The notes beneath the pieces were generated by a model. That model did no database searches and had not been told where the DNA came from. It saw nothing but the letters and a program-made list of their open reading frames with translations. A stretch of 64,000 nucleotides of DNA from Pyxicephalus adspersus. Its lineage: Eukaryota; Chordata; Amphibia; Anura; Pyxicephalidae. Positions 54,364 to 63,604 of the stretch are shown here, one piece after another. Every line of letters begins with the position of its first letter. The stretch's first letter is position 1. A program made the translations under genes and the position numbers. The DNA lies in the NCBI RefSeq assembly GCF_032062135.1, contig NC_092863.1, positions 19,550,303-19,614,302 on the forward strand, read 5' to 3'.

Positions 54364-55629
54364 TCATTTCCTCCGATCCTTCCTCTCTGAACGTCGACTT
54401 TGTTGGCCCTCTGCGTTGCGTGGCATAAGTACTATGTTGCCATTGCTGGTATAGTGTAAGGCATATCGCTGAGGAGAGTATGGTCGACCTTCCTGATCTC
54501 TAAGCTGGCTAAACACTTCCTGATACAGACTTTCAACTTCCTGCTTCATTCTCTGGAGAGATCTCAAGTTTTCTCCTTTTTCTCTCAATTGAGAACTACG
54601 TTCTCGACCTAAACGCTTAACCTCTTGTTCCACGTTTAGAATTGTGTCCAATTTTCTCTTGCGGCAGTTCTGAGCTGCCATCTTGTTTTTTCCTCGCCTA
54701 CGAATATCCCGCACTAAGCAAAGCTGTGCCTCAGTAAGTTGGTACTTGGTTAGCAGCTCATTAAATTCCTCCACAGGCAGGTTAATAATCTTATCATTAC
54801 TAAAAGGTATCTTCATAGCTCTTGCCCTTTGCTCATCTCTTCCTGCTTGCCTGTCTACAAAAGCTGAAGATCTTCTGTTGCCTCTTGCCAATGTAGGTTC
54901 TGGTTGCTCCTCTGGTTCTTCTGGAACCATATTGTAGGTATGATTGTGTCCAACATGCTCAAGATAAAGCAAGCGCTGAAATCGGCTGGGGTCCTCAGAG
55001 CTCATTCGGCAGAACTTGCTATATTCTGGCTGGTATCCAATGGACTCTTCTGACTCCTCCGGTTCCACTATTTCAGAATCTGAACTGTATCCTACTGCTC
55101 CTTCCTCAGAAAAAGAGGAGGAGGAGGAAGAGGAAGAAGAGCAGGAAGAGGAGGATGACGTCTCAGAACCACTAGGAGACACGGGACTCTGATGGGAGTC
55201 GAGAGACAGACCAGAATCTGAATCTAGCTCTTCTTGGAGCTGTGAGGCTTGCATTTGACTGAATCCTTCCTCCAGTGCTAGCTCCATGAGGCTAATTTCA
55301 TCAAGTAAAGCCTCATCCAGAATTCCACTAAGCGGATCCTGAAGGACATTAGTTGCTGTAACATTAGCTGTACTATTTTGCTGTGAAGGAAATAGAATTC
55401 CTGAAAAATTTGTAAACCCAAAAGTTGAATTCAGTTCAGTGGAGTTATGAGAGGAAAGCTGAGGCAGTGGGGATTCGGGTATAGGAAACTGCTCCATAGT
55501 GGGACTGTAGAGAGCCATGTTTTGAGAACAACCCTGAAAAGCTGTTTGCTGGATGCCTTCATTCTGTTGGAGTGATGGGTCCATGCTTAGATATAAAGGG
55601 TCCTCATCTGAACTGTTGATGTCCATGGG
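54364..55629 (-). CDS. NFE2L1: NFE2L1 last exon: glycan-rich, PEST and bZIP parts
   Basis: Acceptor TTTATTTTCATAG, then CCC ATG GAC, in phase 0 after the previous exon. Covers residues 308-728: the NST glycosylation cluster, acidic activation segment (GILDEALLDEISLMELALEE), degron, Ser/Glu tract, CNC domain and bZIP. Ends TGA at 54366-54364. Confidence 0.97.
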   Translation of the reverse strand, partial: PMDINSSDEDPLYLSMDPSLQQNEGIQQTAFQGCSQNMALYSPTMEQFPIPESPLPQLSSHNSTELNSTFGFTNFSGILFPSQQNSTANVTATNVLQDPLSGILDEALLDEISLMELALEEGFSQMQASQLQEELDSDSGLSLDSHQSPVSPSGSETSSSSSCSSSSSSSSSFSEEGAVGYSSDSEIVEPEESEESIGYQPEYSKFCRMSSEDPSRFQRLLYLEHVGHNHTYNMVPEEPEEQPEPTLARGNRRSSAFVDRQAGRDEQRARAMKIPFSNDKIINLPVEEFNELLTKYQLTEAQLCLVRDIRRRGKNKMAAQNCRKRKLDTILNVEQEVKRLGRERSSQLREKGENLRSLQRMKQEVESLYQEVFSQLRDQEGRPYSPQRYALHYTSNGNIVLMPRNAEGQQSRRSERKDRRK

Positions 55630-58600
55630 CTATGAAAATAAATTAATAAAATGTGTTATTAGAAGCAAAATTAAGCAATACGCATTTTTGGTACTGCTTT
55701 ATTCAGAAGAAAGCATTCATTGTATCTAAACTCCAAATATGTGGTGTCATTTGGATTTAAAAAAAATTATAAAATCTGCTGGAATTTCCCACATTCTAAT
55801 AAACCAAACAAATGAGCTAAGCTGCAGAGTATTCAGGTCACAAATAAAAAAAAAAAAATACAAAAAACAGTCAAAACCTACATATTGATGAGTGACATAA
55901 AAGGAGCGATACTGCTCCTCAAAGTTCAGGAGGCTGTGAAGGATAAATAGCAGCAAGTGATCTCATCATATTTTCACTGTGGTTTCACCAGCCAAGTGTG
56001 GTTTCACCAGCCAATTTATTACTATTTACCTTGACAACAGGCTTTACAGCCCAATAGTTTACATAAAAGTTTAGTTCCACTTTACCAGAATAACATCTAC
56101 AATTCACCAAGAAAAGCTAAAGAGATCAAAGTAATATTCTAAATTAAAGTTGGCAAGAGTCATTTTAGCTTGGTGAACTGTGAATTAGAAAACAATCAAA
56201 AAGTTTACAGAATAATAACTCACAACTAAACTGAAACCCCATTAAAGCAGAACTAAAAGTAAAAAAAAAATATCGTGAGCAGGCAGGTTTTTTGTTGAAG
56301 AAGGGACAGGTGATGTCACTTCTGCAATATAACAATCGTACCTACCTGCAATCTTTTCCTTAATCCTCCTAATTAATGATTCAACCCTGCTATAATAGAA
56401 TAATGAAAAAGAGCCATCATCCTGCAGCCCCTTGTAAAATGCTATGTACTACTTACTCTACATATCACTTTTAAATTGAAAAAAAAATGTTAAAGCTTAT
56501 CTCCAGGCAAATACCATCACCATGAGATCAAACTATGTACAGTGGTATCTTGGTATAAGTCCTTAATCAGTTCCAGATCCTTAGACTTATATCAAACAGG
56601 ATTTATACCAAACAAACTTTTCCCATAGGAAATGAAAGGAAAATTTAAACACTGCCCAATACTAAAATACATAAATACAAAAGCAATTAGATAAATTAAA
56701 GAATTTAACCTCACTTTACCTTGCTGCGAGGAGACGAGTGCCTACTAGGATGGTGCTGAGAAGGGAGGAGGAGGAGGAGATGTTATGTAATTCACAGAGA
56801 GTTATAGCGCAGGTTGTTCACTGAATGGTAGAAACTGGCGTACTGATGCTCGCGGGCAGTCGTGGCTTTGTCTCGAGGGAGGTAAATAAGGGTAGCGCGC
56901 GGTGTTCGGACTCATTTTGACCCATACAAGTTCTAGCACAAAGGTTGTATACCAAGCAACATTTTTTGTGTCCAAACAGGACTTATACCAAGTTGGACTT
57001 ATTCCAAAGCTGACTTATACCGAGGTACCACTGTATTTATTAAAAGTAATCTTAAATGCTTCCTATAACCGCACTCTTGCTAAAGAAATATATCAGGTAT
57101 GTTATTATTATTATTACACAGTATTTATATAGCGCCATCATATTACGCAGCTCTGTACAGAGTCCATAGTCTTGTCACTAACTGTCCCTCAAAGGAACTC
57201 ACAATCTAATGTCCCTACCCTAGTCATATCTCATTAATGTAGTCTAAGGTCAATTTTTTTAGGGGGAAGCCAATTACCTAACTGCATGTTTTTGGGATGT
57301 GGGAGGAAACTGGAGTACTCGGAGGAAACCCAGGCAGACACGGGGAGAATCAGCAAACTCCATGCAGATAGTGTCCTGGCTGGGAATCGAACCTGGGACC
57401 TAGCTCTCCAAAGGCTGGAGTGCTAACCCCTGAGCCACTGTGCTGCCCAAAAAAGTTAGGCCACCAAGGTATGATGCATAGCATAAATAAAAGCCTGGCT
57501 AAAGATGATTAAAAATTTTCTGGCAGTAAGACTTAGTTTACATATATGATATATTTCAAATGGTTACTTAACTTTTTGCCTGCAGTTCAGCTAATACAAC
57601 CATGTTAGATTACTACTCTAAAAACATCAAAGTGTTCAGGTCACATTTAAAAACATTCAGTACCTGCATATCCATGAGAGACATTAGGTCTTGCCACTGC
57701 TCTTCCAAGTCCAAAGGTGTCTCAATGTCTGGGAGAAATGGGGACAGTAAACCATTGGTTTGTTCTAAACCTGTCTGGCCGGGCTCTGTATCCAAAATAT
57801 TTGTAGGGGCAGGAGCTGGAAACTACAAAAACAGAAGTCAGACTAGACTCATAAGTCCTGTGCACATATTCTTAAACTTATATCAGAAAAAGTTTTTACA
57901 AAGCATTTAAATGCTTTCAGAAAGCACCCTACATCTTTTGGAAAGTTATTCATCCTAAAGGTATTTACTTGAAATATGTTCAATTTCTGCTAACAGCTGG
58001 TTTAAAATATTGTTAAAGCATGCTGGCAGTTTGCTAAACCATTTGACTACCAATGATATGTCCCATGTTATAGTAATCTAATGGTAAAAACAAGATGGGG
58101 GCATCATCCAGATTAAAAATTAATCTACAGGTTGAGGGCTTTAATATAATGAAACAAAAAAATTCTCATTTGGAACAGTATTACTTAACATTTATTAACA
58201 CCCCACACCAGAGCTCTGGGCTATTCTAGAACCTTAAAATTAAATTCCAGGCTTGCCAAAATATGGTTAAAAATTTACAAGGCCTTACAGAGCTTTTACA
58301 AAACAGCAGTAAGAATGAGAACCAATTACCTCTGGAGAATCAAACTGAAAAGTGTCATCCAGAAGACTCAGGCATTCTGCCAATGACATAGCCGTCTGAC
58401 TCTACAAAGACACCAACTATCAGTACTCCATAAAGGTATAAATGGTACTCACTCTCCCCACTATAGTCACTCACCTCTGCTGGCACATTTTCTCCAGTCT
58501 CTCCATCCACTTGCAACCTCTGATCCACGTCTTCACTTCCTGAGCTATCACCCAAGGATTCCCAAACATTCTCATGGTCTTTGTGATGCTGGTGACTCTC

Positions 58601-59237
58601 AAAATCCTCTCGCCCAGCTCCAAGGTCAATATCCTGAAGCCATAAAATATCTATCGGATCAATTTCCTGAAAAAGCAAAAAAATACACCGATTTTATTGT
58701 TTTAGTTTACCGATTCATACTCGAGTCGTGTTGGGGGCTTCAGCTGGATATGTATGCGTGAACACATCGCTTTTTAAAACTGGGTACCAGCAGAGATGGC
58801 TTAAACTGGAAGCACCACAAAAAGTGACATACATCGTCCCAATTGGATACCAATTAAAAATAAATAGAAAAAGGCAGAAGAAGATCCAGCTATCCTCTAC
58901 GTGGTAATTGTTTTGCCAAGCCAGGGTTTTTTGTCAAACGAAAATCTATTAGGTGAATCATATAAAACACATAATGTGATAAAGCATGTGGATATACATA
59001 GTAAAAGTAGGTCAATCCCATATACATTCAAGTCAGATGTGGGACCTTGAAGCTAGACAAAGTATCCCTGATGATATAAATAGTATATACCATAGTAATG
59101 TCTTGTAGCCTGACGCGTTTTCCTTGGGTTTCCCCTTGCTCTCTTAACCCTGTAGCACATCTGTCTGCTAAAACTCTGAATCAGATTGATACTCAGATTA
59201 AAGACCATTGTGTGAGTGTAATATATATATATATATG

Positions 59238-59275
<38 letters not shown>

Positions 59276-61314
59276 TAGTGTAATCCCTGCTTGAGAGTTT
59301 CTCAATCTACCATCACTGTATAACGCTTCTCGCAGATCCCCTGAGGAAGCCATTAGGCGAAACGCGTTGGGTTACATGACGTTACTATTGATATCAGGGA
59401 TACTTCGTCTAGCTTCAAGGTCCCACATCCCACTTGAATATACTTGGGATTGACCTACTTTACTATATCCACATGCTATGCGTTTTATATGATGTTCAAA
59501 ATAATTCACCAAATAGATTTTCGTTTGCCAAAAAAATTGGCTCTTTCTTTCTTTCTTAAACTTTATTTCATAAAGAAAAAAAAAAGGCTTTTATGAAGCA
59601 CATTGACTGTGCTGTAGAAAAAGACAGAGCCTTACAGCAAATCATGGCATTATCTGCTGAGGCACAACACTCTTCATAGACTCTCAAGGTCAATGTCGAG
59701 TTACCAGTTCTTCAAGATGTCATCTTGTCATGTTCTTGTGTCAGCTGCATTAGGCCCAGCGCCACAGAAGTATAAAGCACTGCACAATTACAGCAATACA
59801 ACAGGCATACATATGGACAAGGACATATACAAAAATAACTTGTTACCATCTCTATAGCAAGTAAATATTTTACACACCAATCACTGAGGAATAAATGTCC
59901 TGTTGCCAAAGTGCACATCACATCATATGACACTCTCCCCCCATATGTGTGAGACATGGGTCATCTTTATCCTTGCAGTCAGCTAACACATAAACAGGTT
60001 ATACGAGTGTCCCTTTCCTCCTATAAGCCTAAGAGGCTCTATATTGTGCAAGTGTGGACCAGGCACCTGTCAGCTCTGGTCATGCTGCCAACTTGACACA
60101 AATAACAGCTGTCAGTGCCTTCATCATTATCTCCAACACAAGACTGCCAAGTTATGATCCGTCTGCCTATTCAAATAAAATACACAAACAAAATCACTAC
60201 TTAGATGCCTAAACAAAAAGTAAATATACATAGCTCATATGCACAATGCTACAACCTCAAACATTTCAGATGTTATGGAGACACATGGGCTTAAAGATTT
60301 ATAAAAAAAAACAAAAAGTTGAAAAAGATGCAGAAGAAACTCTACTTTAGGCAAGCATACACTGAAGATTATCATTTACCATAGCAAATAAAATGTCATG
60401 TTAACCAATAAAGGGACTTATCATGTGTTGGTTACATCAAGTAGGTCTATTAGTAACACAATTGTAGCAAGACTAATGGAGAACCACATGTGACTATGAA
60501 TCTTTTAGAAAAGTAAAACTAATCCTAGTTCATAGACATTTGTTTGCGTCATTTTACATTACATAAGTTACATTTTGTTTTGTACATACTTCATGCACAT
60601 GATTAACTATGGAGTGATGTAAGGGGACCCTATTCCTGTCTGCATTGCAGACTGCTCATATGTCAACATAGAAAAAAGCCCCCGGATCCTTCTCCTCCAA
60701 AACAACCACCCTCCTCCCTAAATCCTGTTTCAACAAATCCGTTCACAAGTCCAGACATGTAAACCTGTAGAAAACGGCTTGATTATAGAACATGCATTGA
60801 CAAAGTCCTTTCTTACCTCTTTGCTGAGATCTGTGGTTTCAGACTGAGCGGAAGCCCCGAGTTCCTCTGATCCACGTCCTTGGTCATTCTCTAAGCTGTC
60901 CCTGATGCTGCTTTCTGAAGATGGGAGGTTTTGGGGACTGTCTGTAGATCGGCTGGAGCCAGTCTGCGCACTGGACACAGAGCTCTCGGCTTCCCTGTGC
61001 ACTAACCAGGCATCAAGCTCTGTGCTGGGCACCTGGAGCCGGTCCAGAGCACGCATACGGCTTAGGAGTCTGCGGGAGGTGAAAAACTGGTCCAAGTCCA
61101 CACTCTTGGGATGAACTCCATAACCTTCAGAGGTACCTCGAAGGCTGTGGAACTGAGTCTGTGTATATGCTGATGTAGGCCCCAGGATGATCTCGTGCAA
61201 GGGGGGTAGGTGAGAGGGCAGATATGAATCCAAGTCCACACGTACACCCATTAGGCTCAGCAGAATGGTGAACTGGATAAGACCCTCCGTCAGATACTTC
61301 TTCAAAGACAGCAT
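54364..61314 (-). CDS. NFE2L1: NFE2L1 (Nrf1), ER-anchored CNC-bZIP transcription factor, 728 aa
   Basis: Controls proteasome and antioxidant genes through ARE/MARE sites with small Maf partners. It is made in the ER membrane, deglycosylated and cut when proteasomes fail. Coding exons 60817-61314, 58475-58666, 58330-58401, 57664-57822 and 54364-55629 give 2187 nt. Residues 1-25 (MLSLKKYLTEGLIQFTILLS...) are the N-terminal membrane anchor. W103-L104 matches the DDI2 cleavage position of human Nrf1. PIDILWLQDIDLGAGRE lies at about 170-186. Five N-x-S/T sites cluster at 369-396. DSGLSL at 445-450 is a beta-TrCP-type degron, followed by a serine tract (about 455-480). YEHV-type and CNC segments lead to the basic region RRRGKNKMAAQNCRKRK (617-633), a leucine zipper and a basic C-terminus KDRRK. 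The ATG at 61314 matches the known family start; an in-frame stop lies upstream. Human forms are 772 or 742 aa. Confidence 0.97.
55979..56014. repeat. Two-copy 19-bp tandem duplication
   Basis: GTGGTTTCACCAGCCAA at 55979 is repeated at 55998. Confidence 0.9.
56243..56395 (+). repeat. Interspersed repeat family B, copy 2
   Basis: ATTAAAGCAGAACTAAAAGT, GAGCAGGCAGGTTTTTTGTT, GAAGGGACAGGTGATGTCAC and CCTACCTGCAATCTTTTCC in order, as in the copy at 31912 and partly in the copy at 18990. Confidence 0.65.
56540..57033. mobile_element. TA-flanked MITE, 494 bp (pogo/mariner-type ends)
   Basis: Left end CAGTGGTATCTTGGTATAAG and right end read inversely CAGTGGTACCTCGGTATAAG, with TA on both sides (56538-56539 and 57034-57035). 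The middle has a GGA-rich run near 56757. No transposase frame. TA duplication fits the Tc1/mariner/pogo superfamily. Confidence 0.88.
57100..57448 (-). mobile_element. tRNA-headed SINE, near full length
   Basis: The reverse complement starts GGGCAGCACAGTGGCTCAGG with a tRNA-like A box (TGGCTCAGGGGTTAGCA) and a perfect pol III B box GGTTCGATTCC (plus strand 57383-57393). It continues through a conserved middle with GTTTCCTCCGAGTACTCCAG and TTTCCTCCCACATCCCAAAA and ends at a TTATTATTATTA-type tail. The middle recalls V-SINE-like elements of fishes and amphibians; the family name is inferred. Confidence 0.85.
57664..57822 (-). CDS. NFE2L1: NFE2L1 exon (53 codons)
   Basis: Acceptor CTGTTTTTGTAG, donor CAG|GTACTG, both phase 0. 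Encodes FPAPAPTNILDTEPGQ through LDLEEQWQDLMSLMDMQ, the NFE2-family EQWQDLMS block. Confidence 0.96.
57823..58329 (-). other. NFE2L1: NFE2L1 intron
   Basis: A 507-bp intron with no recognised repeat or exon. Confidence 0.9.
58330..58401 (-). CDS. NFE2L1: NFE2L1 frame-neutral exon (24 codons)
   Basis: Acceptor CTTTGTAG, donor GAG|GTAATT, phase 0 at both ends. Encodes SQTAMSLAECLSLLDDTF...PE. It corresponds to the human segment that is absent from the 742-aa isoform, so it can be skipped without a frameshift. Confidence 0.93.
58402..58474 (-). other. NFE2L1: NFE2L1 very short intron (73 nt)
   Basis: Donor GTGAGTGAC, acceptor CTTTGTAG. Its length is not a multiple of three, so retention shifts the frame and adds about 30 unrelated residues before a stop. 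Confidence 0.88.
58475..58666 (-). CDS. NFE2L1: NFE2L1 exon (64 codons)
   Basis: Acceptor TTTGCTTTTTCAG, donor GAG|GTGAGT. Encodes EIDPIDILWLQDIDLGAGRE and an acidic stretch ending DGETGENVPAE. The first motif is the family's DIDLID/DLG-like element with a proline replacing a leucine. Confidence 0.97.
58921..59542. mobile_element. Long-armed foldback element, about 620 bp
   Basis: The left arm (about 58931-59140) and right arm (about 59332-59531) are inverse complements with scattered differences. Both arms carry CAAACGAAAATCTATT, AGTAGGTCAATCCCA and GTGGGACCTTGAAGCTAGAC in mirrored positions. The right inner arm edge is ATCCCCTGAGGAAGCC-to-GCGAAACGCGT, matching 7904-7935. The roughly 190-bp loop contains TA and GA microsatellites. 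There is no coding capacity. Confidence 0.85.
59218..59272. repeat. TA then GA microsatellite
   Basis: A (TA)n tract of about 18 bases, a short TGTA break, then an uninterrupted (GA)n of about 32 bases in the loop of the foldback element. Confidence 0.97.
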
Positions 61315-61391
61315 GTCTGGGAGCCCCAGGGAAGAAGGGACCCCCAACGCTCACACTTCGGTGTACTCTAGAATGTGTTCCGATTATCAGC
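60817..61391 (-). CDS. NFE2L1: NFE2L1 first coding exon
   Basis: Acceptor TTTTTGTAAAG. It has 77 bases of 5'UTR, then ATG at 61314 and 166 codons, with donor GAG|GTAAGA. Encodes the membrane anchor, the LPPLHEIILGPTSAYTQTQF block, the cleavage site AW-LVHRE and a serine-rich stretch ending DLSKE. Confidence 0.96.
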
Positions 61392-62272
61392 CTTTACAAA
61401 AATAAATACAATTGGTTAGAAATTAAAACCAATAAACATTTGTTTACCTAAAAAAACATTTAAGACGGCTTCCAACCCCAACTCTTCTCAAGCAACCCTA
61501 GGACTTCTCTAAAGGTTGATAAGGGTTCCTAGAGATGTGGCCGATTGTCCTTCCCTTCTGATGGTGCTATATGGCACACCCAGACGTATATTAGGTATTA
61601 GTATGTTGTGGCATTGGTTCTATTGACCCATGGTAAATTATAATTGGGGTTCCTTGAGCCCTGGAAATTCATTTTAAGGTTAAGAAAGCTATCCTATCCA
61701 GGGAAAATGAAGGCTTACAAATAGATTGCATCAGTCACATGTAAAGCAATAAAACAAGCAAACAATACAAGGGTCAATCTACACTACAGAAACATGCAAA
61801 ACATAGACAAAGGTAGTGACTATTGTATCAGATCCTTCTGCCTGTCACCATTTCCCTGATCAGGTTCTGGTAACCAAAACAAAGCTGGAAAACTTTGACC
61901 CTAACTTCATATGGCAGGAAGAACCATAAGATTACCCTGCTGCTCTTTCATGTATTTATCCATAATGATCAATGTAGGAATCAGCCCAGCCATGCACATT
62001 TCTCCCCTTCCTGTGCCGGATGATGAAATGTCAGGACATAGTCTGTCGGGTCACACAGACATTAAGGCGTGTTCCCATTCACCACACCCCTGACATCTTT
62101 ACCATCACACAGAATGGAATAAAATAGGACAACACGTGACCACATATTGTCATTCACACAAGGCCAATCAATTCTTCATTAAAATGAACCCCCTAAACTC
62201 TTTCGAGCCCTTGTCCCCACACAAGAATCACCGGAGCCCGGCGTACCTATCAGGAAAACCTGTCCGCTCACC
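61392..62272 (-). other. NFE2L1: NFE2L1 5' intron
   Basis: About 0.9 kb between the coding exon and the presumed first exon. A likely donor, TTTCG|GTGAGC on the minus strand near 62273, would end a non-coding first exon. No repeat was recognised. Confidence 0.5.
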
Positions 62273-62960
62273 GAAATATATTAACTCCGCGTGCGCGCAT
62301 CCACCACCCATACGCCCGCAGCCCCAACTAACACTTCCGCATCACCCGGCAACACAGCAGCACAAGATTAACCAATCACAGGTTAGAATAACATCTCATA
62401 CGCAAGCCGGGAATTGAAAGACAAGAGAGCAACCAATGAGAAAAGGACAATGAAAGAAGCGTCCAATAACAAGCCAGAAACAGACCACACCACTCAACTG
62501 CCACTGACAGCTCGGCGGCAAATAGCACTAGCCAGCGCCAACATGCAATAGGTGACGTCACTGATTTAGTCCCGCCCACCTATATAAGATGTCTTAGCCG
62601 CTGTCTGAACCTGTCTGTAGTCCCCAGAATACCAAAAACTGCAGAAAATCGGCCTTTATTAACGCAGCCTCATAACATATGTCCATACTGAATGCGAGAA
62701 TTAGTAGAAAAAAGAGCATAGGCCCACGCAGTGACTTGCAAAAAAATATTACGTCTTGCGTCATACGTTCTGGAAATTTCCCTATTTCGACGTCATCCCG
62801 TAAACAAATAGTTTCATATCGCTCAGCCAATGAGAGGAGGGCGGGGCTGCTGTGACTGGAAGTGAGGAAAGGAATAAGTATAGGGTGCGGGGGTGCGGGC
62901 ATTCTAACGGGTGGGGCTTTCTGAAGAGAGGCTTCCAGCAACTTCAGGGACAAGCCAGGA
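62273..62960. promoter_or_regulatory. NFE2L1 CpG promoter region, probably bidirectional
   Basis: CpG-rich DNA with CCAAT boxes at 62372, 62433, 62463 and 62827, a CRE palindrome TGACGTCA at 62553-62560, a GC box CCCGCCC at 62571, a TATATAAG at 62581 and GGGCGGGGC at 62839. NFE2L1 is transcribed to the left. The CCAAT/GC pair at 62827-62847 could serve a gene transcribed to the right. Confidence 0.6.
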
Positions 62961-62964
62961 CCGT

Positions 62965-62979
62965 ATGGAGAAGCTACCG
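62965..62979 (+). CDS. Possible first coding exon of COPZ2 (very tentative)
   Basis: ATG GAG AAG CTA CCG followed by GTACCG. Human COPZ genes have very short first coding pieces starting ME, and COPZ2 lies head to head with NFE2L1 in human. The donor is weak and the next exon is outside the window, so this rests mainly on synteny. It could equally be non-coding 5'UTR. Confidence 0.22.
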
Positions 62980-63194
62980 GTACCGGAATGTGTGATATAC
63001 AGAGCAATAACCCATAGACACTCATAGTACATATAGTGTTCTATACACTGCACCTGTCATTGCATTCATACCTAACAAGTGTATGTTATAGCGTCACCAA
63101 CCCACCGGAAATGTTACACTATGACAATAGGAAATGAGAGAAAATCTTTTTCAGTCAGAAAATTTTTTGGTTGCCAACAAAGTATCCTGTTTGG

Positions 63195-63597
63195 AAGATT
63201 TCCCCTGAAATATTCCCTTTAATCCCTCAGATCTGTCGATGGCGCTGGTCCTTCCCGCCATCCGGTTATGCGTAGATTTCTTCATTGCCGGGAGCCGCCA
63301 TCTTCATTCTTCTCTTCCGTCTTTTTGGCACATCACCCTATCTGTGCCGGTGTGAGATCGGGTGACATAGCTGCTATAACGGGAAAAAAAAGAGCTGATC
63401 TCCCTGCGCATGCGTGAGATTGGCATCTCTTTTCTTTAAAATGCCCCTTCTGCACATGTGCGAGATTAAAGGATGCGCAGGAGGAGAACACAGAGCCTTC
63501 GGGATGTGTGACAAAAGTATCCTGAGAGGCTCTTCACTCCGGCCATCAAGAATAAAGGCAAATGTGCTGCACACTTTAAAAAAAAAAAAAAAAAAGG
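63195..63597 (+). repeat. Interspersed repeat family A, copy 4, with poly-A tail
   Basis: GAGCCGCCATCTTCATTCTT, GATCGGGTGACATAGCTGCT, CTGCGCATGCGTGAGATTGG and ATGCCCCTTCTGCACATGTG in order, closing with an 18-base A run at about 63577-63594. The poly-A end suggests retroposition. Confidence 0.75.
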
Positions 63598-63604
63598 TTT
63601 GCAT

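Larger units (their letters stand above)
55630..57663 (-). other. NFE2L1: NFE2L1 intron with repeats
   Basis: A 2.0-kb intron holding a 19-bp duplication (55979), a family B repeat (56243-56395), a TA-flanked MITE and a SINE. Confidence 0.85.
58667..60816 (-). other. NFE2L1: NFE2L1 intron with foldback element
   Basis: A 2.15-kb intron. It carries the foldback element at 58921-59542; the remaining 59543-60816 shows no recognisable element. Confidence 0.85.

Noticed and set aside
57383..57448. tRNA gene suggested by the perfect B box
   Set aside because: The box is the head of a SINE with a long non-tRNA body and lacks a full cloverleaf; three related decayed copies occur in the window.
61127..61354. 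Alternative upstream start for NFE2L1 at about 61347
   Set aside because: The upstream extension begins at TTG, not ATG, and is preceded by an in-frame TGA; the ATG at 61314 matches the family start MLSLKKYL.
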